Shown here in pieces: positions 1-6,853 of a stretch of 64,000 nucleotides of DNA. A program made the position numbers and the translations under genes. Each line of letters begins with the position of its first letter. The stretch's first letter is position 1. Below the pieces are notes generated by a model. The model did no database searches. It saw only the letters and a list, made by a program, of their open reading frames with translations, and was not told where the DNA came from. Origin of the DNA: Lachnospiraceae bacterium (GTDB lineage Bacteria; Bacillota; Clostridia; Lachnospirales; Lachnospiraceae); contig SVEI01000001.1 in NCBI GenBank assembly GCA_015057445.1, forward strand, positions 1 through 64,000. Direction: 5' to 3'.

Positions 1-1
1 T

Positions 2-70
2 GAAGAAATGACATCCATGCCTGTTAAGGCAATTAACATCTTCGTTGAAGGTGTAAGGGTTATAGATTAG
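2..70 (+). CDS. Asp23/Gls24 family protein, 3' end only
   Basis: Only the last 22 codons and the stop are inside the window. The frame ends in a run rich in small hydrophobic residues with the motif NIFVEGVRV, which resembles the C-terminal strand of Asp23/Gls24 (YloU-type) alkaline-shock proteins. The next gene starts 16 bases later and is a DAK2-domain protein. That order is the yloU-yloV arrangement common in Firmicutes and is the main support for the call. The fragment alone is too short for a firm identification. Confidence 0.6.
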   Translation, partial: EEMTSMPVKAINIFVEGVRVID

Positions 71-86
71 TAGGAGGAAAGTTAAA

Positions 87-1772
87 GTGGCTATTAAGAA
101 AATTGATGCAAGTATGCTTCAGAAGGCGTTTATTGCAGGTGCGTATAATTTAGAGAAGAATAAAGACTATATTAATGAACTTAATGTATTCCCTGTTCCA
201 GATGGTGATACAGGTTCTAATATGTCACTTACAATTATGGCCGCAGCTAAGGAGGTTAGCGCTTTATCTGATCCTTCTATAGCTGATTTGTCTAAGACTA
301 TATCTAGTGGTTCTCTTAGAGGAGCAAGAGGTAATTCAGGTGTTATTCTTTCACAGCTTTTAAGAGGATTTTGTAAAGAGATAAAGGATAAGAAGGTTAT
401 AACTCCAAAGATACTTGCTGATGGATTTGTAAGAGGCTGTGAGACAGCATATAAAGCTGTTATGAAGCCAAAGGAGGGTACAATTCTTACTGTTGCAAAG
501 GGTCTTGCTGAAAAGGCAGTAGAGGTTGCTGCTGAAGGTGTTGACTTTGTTGAAATGGGTGAGAAAGTTATAGAGTATGGTAATGAAGTATTAGCTAAGA
601 CTCCTGATATGCTTCCAGTCCTTAAAGAGGCAGGTGTTGTTGATTCAGGCGGACAGGGTCTTATGGAGTTTATTATAGGTGCTTACAATGGACTTACTGG
701 TAAAGAGGTAGTTGATGATAAGATTATGTCAGTTCCTAAGGTAAATGTATCTACTAATGTAAGCTCTGAGGATATTGATACTTCACATATTACCTTTGGC
801 TATTGTACAGAGTTTATTATTCTTCTTGAGAAGGAATGGAATATGGATATAGAGCTAAAGTTTAAGGAATTCTTAGGTTCTATAGGTGATTCTCTTGTTG
901 TTGTATCTGATGATGAGATAGTAAAGGTTCATGTTCATACTAATCATCCAGGTCAGGCCTTTGAGAAGGGTCTCGAATATGGACAGCTTACTAATATGAA
1001 GGTTGACAATATGAGAGAAGAGCACCGTGAGAAGGTTATTATGGAGCAGGATAGACAGAAGGCTGCCGAGAAAGACCTAGATGCTGTTGAAGCTAAGGCT
1101 AATGAGCCTAAGAAACCTTATGGCTTTGTTGCTGTTTCTGTAGGTCAGGGATTAAATAATATATTTCTTGATCTTGGTGTTGATTATATTATTCAGGGTG
1201 GTCAGACTATGAACCCAAGTACAGAGGATGTTCTTGGTGCTATAGCTAACGTCAATGCAGAGACAGTATTTGTTCTTCCTAATAACAAGAATATTATCCT
1301 TGCTGCTAATCAGGCTGCATCTATAGAGGATGATAAGAATGTAATTGTAATTCCATCTAAGACTATACCACAGGGTATTGGAGCTATGATTGGTTTCGAG
1401 GAGAGTATGTCTGCTGAGGATAACGAGGCAAGTATGACAGAGGCTATGTCTGCAGTTAAGTCAGGTCAGGTTACCTATGCTGTTAGAGATACATCTGTTG
1501 ACGGCAAAGAAATCAAGATTGGTGACTTTATGGGTATTGATGATACAGGTATTAAATCAGTTGGTACTGATATAGTTGAGGTTATCAAGGAGCTTATTAA
1601 GGAAATGTCAGATGAGGATTCAGAACTCTTAAGTGTATACTATGGTGAGGATGTATCTGAGGAGGATGCTGAGGCACTGGTAGCTACTCTTGAAGAGGAA
1701 TATCCTGATTACGAGATAGAGTTACATGCTGGTAATCAGCCAGTATATTATTATATTATTTCAGTTGAATAA
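87..1772 (+). CDS. yloV: DAK2 domain protein, YloV/FakA-like (putative fatty acid kinase catalytic subunit)
   Basis: This 561-residue protein begins with a GTG preceded by AGGAGG at 72-77. The N-terminal DAK2 (DhaL-like) domain carries the nucleotide/metal-binding motif PDGDTGSNMS near residues 38-47 and a glycine-rich stretch, SGSLRGARGNSGV, near 73-85. The rest matches the layout of FakA-type proteins: a middle domain, then a C-terminal DegV-like region ending in a VYYGEDV motif. In the family FakA phosphorylates fatty acids bound to a FakB (DegV) partner, so exogenous fatty acids can enter phospholipid synthesis. No fakB lies in this window, so the substrate is inferred from the family. 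A strong terminator follows the stop, so this gene ends the transcription unit entering from the left. Confidence 0.88.
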   Translation: MAIKKIDASMLQKAFIAGAYNLEKNKDYINELNVFPVPDGDTGSNMSLTIMAAAKEVSALSDPSIADLSKTISSGSLRGARGNSGVILSQLLRGFCKEIKDKKVITPKILADGFVRGCETAYKAVMKPKEGTILTVAKGLAEKAVEVAAEGVDFVEMGEKVIEYGNEVLAKTPDMLPVLKEAGVVDSGGQGLMEFIIGAYNGLTGKEVVDDKIMSVPKVNVSTNVSSEDIDTSHITFGYCTEFIILLEKEWNMDIELKFKEFLGSIGDSLVVVSDDEIVKVHVHTNHPGQAFEKGLEYGQLTNMKVDNMREEHREKVIMEQDRQKAAEKDLDAVEAKANEPKKPYGFVAVSVGQGLNNIFLDLGVDYIIQGGQTMNPSTEDVLGAIANVNAETVFVLPNNKNIILAANQAASIEDDKNVIVIPSKTIPQGIGAMIGFEESMSAEDNEASMTEAMSAVKSGQVTYAVRDTSVDGKEIKIGDFMGIDDTGIKSVGTDIVEVIKELIKEMSDEDSELLSVYYGEDVSEEDAEALVATLEEEYPDYEIELHAGNQPVYYYIISVE

Positions 1773-1784
1773 TGATTTATTTTT

Positions 1785-1823
1785 ACACCCGAACAAGTTG
1801 TTGTTCGGGTGTTATTTTATTTG
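1785..1823 (+). terminator. Rho-independent terminator after yloV
   Basis: Perfect 12-bp stem (1785-1796 with 1801-1812) around a 4-base loop, followed by a T-rich tail. It lies 12 bases after the yloV stop and separates that gene from the orphan gene and recG. Confidence 0.93.
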
Positions 1824-1937
1824 TTGGTATTGATTAAATTAATATTGGGATATATACTAAAAAATAATGCTAATATTTAGTTAAAATAAAAAAGATAATT
1901 ATTGAAAAAATATATAATATTTGTGGAGTATGTAAAT

Positions 1938-2390
1938 ATGAAAATATTAGATTTGATATATTATTCCTATACGAATGAAGAAAAAAGAAAGGCTGATGAA
2001 GTAAATATAATGCTTCGTTCCTTTTGTGAGGCAAATCAACTTGATAAATTTCCGCATTATAGACAATTTCATACGGAAAAATCTAATAATCCATGTGGGA
2101 ATAGAGTGATTTTTATTGAAAATATGGGATATACTCTTGTAAGAGGTGACGGTGATAAAGGTTTAGGATGGATTATCGATGGAGTAGTTGTACATGAAAG
2201 AGAAGCTACAGTTTTTAGTAAGTATATTTTGAATAAAAGATTGAGCTTAAATTATACTGAGGAAGATTGGGATGAAATAGGGTTTATCAATGAACTAGAG
2301 ATATTTTTAGATTATATTTTAAAGGAATATTTTAATCTTTCATATACATCAAAGGATGTTTTGAAATATAGGGAGAAAACATGCAACTAA
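1938..2390 (+). CDS. Hypothetical protein, 150 aa, unrecognised
   Basis: I chose the ATG at 1938, which has GGAG 10 bases upstream (1924-1927), over an in-frame TTG at 1902 that has no ribosome binding site. The product is about 150 residues, acidic and rich in aromatic residues, with no signal peptide or membrane segment. Visible features are an RGDGDKGLGW loop near residues 70-79 and a helical C-terminal third rich in Asp, Glu, Leu and Tyr. I do not recognise the family. The gene sits between the yloV terminator and recG, overlapping the recG start by 10 bases, so the two are probably co-transcribed. Codons are more AT-rich than in either neighbour, which suggests late acquisition or low expression. 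A small cytoplasmic immunity-type or regulatory protein is conceivable, but nothing in the sequence proves it. Confidence 0.7.
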   Translation: MKILDLIYYSYTNEEKRKADEVNIMLRSFCEANQLDKFPHYRQFHTEKSNNPCGNRVIFIENMGYTLVRGDGDKGLGWIIDGVVVHEREATVFSKYILNKRLSLNYTEEDWDEIGFINELEIFLDYILKEYFNLSYTSKDVLKYREKTCN

Positions 2391-4399
2391 CCGACAACAT
2401 TACCACAATTAAAGGCATAGGTGAGAAGACTGCTGCCGCATTTGCTAAGCTTGGAGTTCATACTGTAGATGATTTGATTCATACCTATCCTAGGAATTAT
2501 CTGTCCTATGGAGAACCGGTTGACATTAAGGATACAGTAATAGGTGAGCGCCAGGCTATTTGTGCTGTTATTTCTTCCTATGTGGATACAAGAAAGGTTA
2601 GAGGTCTTACTTTGACTAATATTACAGCTAAGGACCACACTGGCAACATCAAAATTACATGGTTTAACTCACCATTTCTTAGGAATGTACTTCACAGAGG
2701 AGATACATACGTATTTGTTGGAACAGTAAAGGTCAAGAACAATATGCGTGTTATGGACATGCCTGAGTATTATAAGCTTGCACAGTACCAAGATATGAGA
2801 CAGGAGATGCAACCTGTATATCCACTAACATCTGGACTTTCTAACAAGACATTTCAAAAGGCTATAATTAGTACAAGAGAAATGATTTATAGTTTGGAGG
2901 ATTATCTTCCCGATGAGGTGAAATATGATTATAGTTTGATGGATATAAGTGAAGCTTATGAAAATATACATTTTCCAATGAATGAAGCTGTGCTGAAGAA
3001 TGCAATAAAAAGGCTTGCTTTTGATGAATTTTATAAGTTTTTATATGACATGGGCAAGCTTAAGGCTGAAAACATTCAGATTCCAAATAACCATAGGATA
3101 GTTCAAGGTAAGAATGTTGCTGAATTTGTAAATGATTTGTCCTTTAGTCTTACAAAGGGGCAACAACAGGCTATTGAGGATATATTAGCTGATATGGGCA
3201 GTGATAATGTTATGAATCGACTTGTTCAGGGAGATGTTGGTTCGGGTAAAACTGTTGTGGCTGAGGCTGCACTTTTTGCATGTATCAAAGAAGGATACCA
3301 GGGAGCTCTTATGGTACCCACTGAGGTTTTGGCAAAGCAACATTATGAAGAAATAAGTGAAATGTTCGACAAGTATGGCATAAAAACAGCTTGTTTGGTG
3401 GGTTCCACGCCTATGAAAGAAAAACGTCATATCTATGAAGGTTTAAAATCAGGAGATATAGATATAATAATTGGAACTCATGCCCTTATAGAGGATAAGG
3501 TGGAGTATAATAATCTTGGCCTGGTTGTAACAGATGAACAGCATCGATTTGGTGTAAATCAGAGAAAGAAGCTAACTGCAAAGGGTGATGCACCACATAC
3601 TCTTGTAATGAGTGCAACGCCTATTCCTAGAACTCTTGCTATTATAATGTATGCAGATCTTGATATATCAGTAATATCAGAGCTTCCAAGGGGCAGAAAG
3701 CCTATAAAGAACTGTGTTGTTGGAACTAATTACAGAAACACTGCATATAAGTTTATAGCTTCTCAGGTGGAAGAGGGGTCTCAGGTATATGTTATATGCC
3801 CTATGGTTGAGGAAAGTGAGACTATGGATCTTACTAATGTCACTGAATATACAGATACTATGAAAGCTAATCTTCCATCTAGTGTAAGGGTTGCTATGCT
3901 TCATGGAAAGATGAAGGCAGATGAGAAGAACTCTATAATGGACGACTATATTGCTGGTAATATAGATGTTTTGGTATCTACTACAGTTATAGAGGTAGGT
4001 ATTAACAATCCTAATTCTACTGTTATGATGGTTGAAAATGCCGAACGATTTGGATTGGCTCAGCTTCATCAGTTAAGAGGAAGAGTGGGACGTGGAAAGA
4101 AGCAGTCCTACTGTATTTTTATTAACGGAAAGGAAAGTAAGGAGTCTATGGACAGACTTAGGGTATTGGAGAATTCTAATGATGGATTCTTTATTGCCAG
4201 TGAGGATTTAAAACTTAGAGGTCCTGGTGATTTCTTTGGAATTAGACAAAGTGGTGAAATGCTGTTTATGTTGGCAGATATTTATAATCATGCTGATATG
4301 CTTAAAATAGCTCAAGAAATTCTAGCAAAGTACGGTGATAATTTAGGGCCAACTAAGTCTAAGATTATTACATCATTGAATGAAAATGCAGTATTATAG
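2381..4399 (+). CDS. recG: ATP-dependent DNA helicase RecG
   Basis: At 672 residues this has the usual RecG length. The N-terminal wedge/OB-fold domain (about 1-190, including HTYPRNYLSYGE) binds branched DNA. It is followed by helicase motifs: Walker A GDVGSGKT near residue 285, the DEQH box near 385, SATPIPRT near 412, and motif VI QLRGRVGRG near 570. RecG drives regression and branch migration of stalled forks and Holliday junctions. The ATG overlaps the end of the preceding orphan gene by 10 bases, with GGGAG just upstream inside that gene. In Firmicutes recG often follows yloV or serine dehydratase genes, so the locus is conventional apart from the inserted orphan. I see no intrinsic terminator directly after the stop. 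Confidence 0.97.
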   Translation: MQLTDNITTIKGIGEKTAAAFAKLGVHTVDDLIHTYPRNYLSYGEPVDIKDTVIGERQAICAVISSYVDTRKVRGLTLTNITAKDHTGNIKITWFNSPFLRNVLHRGDTYVFVGTVKVKNNMRVMDMPEYYKLAQYQDMRQEMQPVYPLTSGLSNKTFQKAIISTREMIYSLEDYLPDEVKYDYSLMDISEAYENIHFPMNEAVLKNAIKRLAFDEFYKFLYDMGKLKAENIQIPNNHRIVQGKNVAEFVNDLSFSLTKGQQQAIEDILADMGSDNVMNRLVQGDVGSGKTVVAEAALFACIKEGYQGALMVPTEVLAKQHYEEISEMFDKYGIKTACLVGSTPMKEKRHIYEGLKSGDIDIIIGTHALIEDKVEYNNLGLVVTDEQHRFGVNQRKKLTAKGDAPHTLVMSATPIPRTLAIIMYADLDISVISELPRGRKPIKNCVVGTNYRNTAYKFIASQVEEGSQVYVICPMVEESETMDLTNVTEYTDTMKANLPSSVRVAMLHGKMKADEKNSIMDDYIAGNIDVLVSTTVIEVGINNPNSTVMMVENAERFGLAQLHQLRGRVGRGKKQSYCIFINGKESKESMDRLRVLENSNDGFFIASEDLKLRGPGDFFGIRQSGEMLFMLADIYNHADMLKIAQEILAKYGDNLGPTKSKIITSLNENAVL

Positions 4400-4444
4400 T
4401 TGGAATTATATATAAAATATACTAATAGGTATTGTTATGATTTT

Positions 4445-4478
4445 TGTTAAGTAAATTATTTAAAACTGTTAAGTAAAT
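4445..4478 (+). repeat. Pair of 12-bp direct repeats upstream of the pnp promoter
   Basis: TGTTAAGTAAAT occurs at 4445-4456 and again, identically, at 4467-4478. The 22-bp period is close to two helical turns. The pair ends 46 bases upstream of the pnp -35 box, in the AT-rich gap between recG and pnp. It could be a regulator binding site, but low-complexity AT sequence makes chance possible. Confidence 0.5.
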
Positions 4479-4524
4479 AAATAAAAAATTAACAAGAAAT
4501 TATTGCAATACCTTTATTTTATGC

Positions 4525-4553
4525 TTGAAGAACAAGTGCTTTAATGATATAAT
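4525..4553 (+). promoter_or_regulatory. Sigma-A type promoter for pnp
   Basis: TTGAAG (4525-4530), a 17-base spacer, then a perfect TATAAT (4548-4553). Transcription would start near 4560, giving a leader of about 127 bases before the pnp ATG. Confidence 0.7.
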
Positions 4554-4577
4554 GACATAGATTGCATTGAGACCAAA

Positions 4578-4646
4578 CCGAGACTTCTGAAAATGGTATT
4601 TTTTATCGAAAATTCAGCTTTAAAGTGCCATTTTCAGTTGTTTCGG
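4578..4646 (+). promoter_or_regulatory. Long leader hairpin in the pnp 5' UTR
   Basis: The arm 4578-4596 pairs with 4628-4646. Of 19 positions, 17 pair (one as G-U), with a 2x2 internal mismatch and a loop of about 31 bases. There is no T-run after it, so it is not an intrinsic terminator. It lies between the pnp promoter and the ribosome binding site (AAGGAG, 4671-4676). Its position and length recall the RNase III-processed stem through which PNPase represses its own mRNA in Escherichia coli; the same role here is inference. Confidence 0.6.
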
Positions 4647-4686
4647 CGTCTTAATGAAAAATAAATTTTTAAGGAGATATTGTATT

Positions 4687-6771
4687 ATGTACAAGAAGTT
4701 TGAGATGGAGCTTGCAGGCAGAACTCTTAGAGTTGATGTTGGCAGAGTTGCAAAGCAGGCTAATGGTGCAGCATTAATGCACTACGGTGACACAGTTGTT
4801 TTATCAACAGCTACAGCTTCTGAGAAGCCAAGAGAGGGTATTGATTTCTTCCCACTCTCAGTAGAGTATGAGGAGAAGCTATACGCAGTAGGTAAGATTC
4901 CTGGAGGCTTTAATAAGAGAGAGGGTAAGGCTAGTGAGAATGCTATCCTTACATCAAGAGTAATCGACCGTCCTATGAGACCACTTTTCCCTAAGGACTA
5001 TAGAAATGATGTTACTCTTAATAACATGGTTATGGCAGTTGACCCAGAGTGTTCACCAGAGCTTACTGCTATGCTTGGTTCAGCAATTGCTACTGCAATT
5101 TCTGATATTCCATTTGATGGACCATGTGCAACAACACAGGTTGGTATGATTAATGGTGAGTTTGTATTTAACCCTAATGCAGCTCAGAACCTTGTATCAG
5201 ACCTTAAGCTTACAGTTGCTTCAACTAGAGATAAGGTTATTATGATTGAGGCTGGTGCTAATGAGGTACCTGAGGCTAAGATGATTGAGGCAATTTATGC
5301 AGCTCATGAGTTGAATCAAAAGGTTATAGCTTTTATTGATGAGATAGTTGCAGAGTGTGGAAAGGCTAAGCATGAGTATACAAGCTGCGCTATTCCTGAT
5401 GAGCTTTTTGCAGCAATTAAAGAGATTGTTACTCCAGAGCAGATGGAGGTTGCAGTATTCACTGATGAGAAGCAGGTTAGAGAAGAAAATATTAGACAGA
5501 TTAAGGACAAGCTTGAGGAAGCCTTTGCTGATAAGGAGGATTGGTTAGCTGTTCTTGATGAGGCTGTTTACCAGTATCAGAAGAAGACAGTTCGTAAGAT
5601 GATTCTTAAGGATGGTAAGAGACCAGACGGCAGACAGATGACTCAGATTAGACCTCTTGCTGCTGAGACAGATATTATTCCTAGAGTTCATGGTTCAGCT
5701 ATGTTTACTAGAGGACAGACTCAGATTTGTAACGTAGTAACATTAGCTCCACTTTCAGAAGCACAGAAGTTAGATGGTCTTGATGAGCTTGTTACTAACA
5801 AGAGATATATGCACCACTATAACTTCCCATCATACTCAGTTGGAGAGACTAAGCCATCTAGAGGACCAGGAAGAAGAGAAATTGGTCATGGAGCCCTTGC
5901 TGAGAGAGCCCTTATACCAGTTCTTCCTTCAGAAGAGGAGTTCCCATATGCTATTCGTTCTGTATCAGAGACATTTGAGTCAAATGGTTCAACATCTATG
6001 GCTTCAACTTGTTCATCATGTATGGCGCTTATGGCTGCAGGTGTACCTATTAAGAAGATGGTTGCAGGTATCTCATGTGGTCTTGTTACTGGAGATACAG
6101 ATGATGATTACGTACTTCTTACAGATATTCAGGGACTTGAAGACTTCTTTGGAGATATGGACTTTAAGGTAACTGGTACTACTGAGGGTATTACAGCCAT
6201 TCAGATGGATATTAAAATTCATGGATTAACAAGACCTATTGTTGAAGGTGCTATTGCAAGATGTCGTGAGGCTAGAATGTTTATCATGGATACTTGTATG
6301 AAGCCGGCAATCGCTGAGCCAAGACCAAACGTTGGAGAGTTTGCTCCAAAGATTATCCAGACTGTAGTCGATCCTGAGAAGATAGGTGAGATTATTGGAC
6401 AGAGAGGTAAGACTATCAACTCAATTATTGAAGAAACTGGTGTTAAGATTGATATTGATGATGAGGGTAGAGTTTCAATCTGTGGCGTTGAGCAGGCAGG
6501 TATGGACAAGGCTCTAAAGATTATTCGTTCAATCGTTGATCCACTTGAGGTTGGTAAGACTTACGAGGGTAAGGTTGTTAGAATAATGAACTTTGGTGCA
6601 TTTGTAGAGCTTGCACCAAACAAGGACGGACTCATTCACATTTCAAAGCTTGCTCCAAATAGAGTTGAAAAGGTTGAGGATGTAGTAAATATCGGTGATG
6701 AAGTAAGAGTTAAAGTGCTTGAAATCGATAGAATGGGCAAGGTAAGCCTTAGCTTAAAGGACGCTGAGTAA
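4687..6771 (+). CDS. pnp: Polyribonucleotide nucleotidyltransferase (PNPase)
   Basis: The chosen start is the ATG at 4687, 10 bases after AAGGAG; an in-frame ATG at 4654 has no such site. This gives 694 residues, typical for PNPase. The order is RNase PH-like core 1, an all-helical linker, RNase PH-like core 2 (with PSRGPGRREIGHG near 390-402), a KH domain (GEIIGQRGKTI near 568-578) and a C-terminal S1 domain (about 620-690). PNPase degrades RNA 3' to 5' with phosphate and acts in the cytoplasm, usually in a degradosome-like assembly. In many Firmicutes pnp follows rpsO, but here it stands alone with its own promoter and structured leader. Codons are those of a highly expressed gene (AGA, AAG, CTT). 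Confidence 0.98.
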   Translation: MYKKFEMELAGRTLRVDVGRVAKQANGAALMHYGDTVVLSTATASEKPREGIDFFPLSVEYEEKLYAVGKIPGGFNKREGKASENAILTSRVIDRPMRPLFPKDYRNDVTLNNMVMAVDPECSPELTAMLGSAIATAISDIPFDGPCATTQVGMINGEFVFNPNAAQNLVSDLKLTVASTRDKVIMIEAGANEVPEAKMIEAIYAAHELNQKVIAFIDEIVAECGKAKHEYTSCAIPDELFAAIKEIVTPEQMEVAVFTDEKQVREENIRQIKDKLEEAFADKEDWLAVLDEAVYQYQKKTVRKMILKDGKRPDGRQMTQIRPLAAETDIIPRVHGSAMFTRGQTQICNVVTLAPLSEAQKLDGLDELVTNKRYMHHYNFPSYSVGETKPSRGPGRREIGHGALAERALIPVLPSEEEFPYAIRSVSETFESNGSTSMASTCSSCMALMAAGVPIKKMVAGISCGLVTGDTDDDYVLLTDIQGLEDFFGDMDFKVTGTTEGITAIQMDIKIHGLTRPIVEGAIARCREARMFIMDTCMKPAIAEPRPNVGEFAPKIIQTVVDPEKIGEIIGQRGKTINSIIEETGVKIDIDDEGRVSICGVEQAGMDKALKIIRSIVDPLEVGKTYEGKVVRIMNFGAFVELAPNKDGLIHISKLAPNRVEKVEDVVNIGDEVRVKVLEIDRMGKVSLSLKDAE

Positions 6772-6806
6772 TTAATTAAACACACATTTTATTTTATGAA
6801 TGAACT

Positions 6807-6833
6807 TGTATCCCTGCTAAAAGCAGGGGTACA
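6807..6833 (+). other. Hairpin without U-tail between pnp and the GH94 gene
   Basis: The 11-bp stem (6807-6817 with 6823-6833, one G-U pair) has a 5-base loop and ends 8 bases before the AGGAGG of the next gene. With no T-run behind it, it may be a 3' end stabiliser for the pnp message, a weak terminator, or a processing site. Confidence 0.55.
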
Positions 6834-6853
6834 TATTAATAGGAGGGCAACAC

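Noticed and set aside
3677-4069. 130-codon minus-strand frame inside recG
   Set aside because: Antisense to the helicase motifs of recG, with no start signal and no recognisable protein.
4425-4516. Inverted repeat AGGTATTG / CAATACCT in the recG-pnp gap as a recG terminator
   Set aside because: Only 8 bp with a loop of about 70 bases and no T-tract.
5774-6172. 132-codon + strand frame inside pnp
   Set aside because: It is out of frame with a clearly conserved PNPase sequence, and its composition is typical of a shifted reading of that gene.
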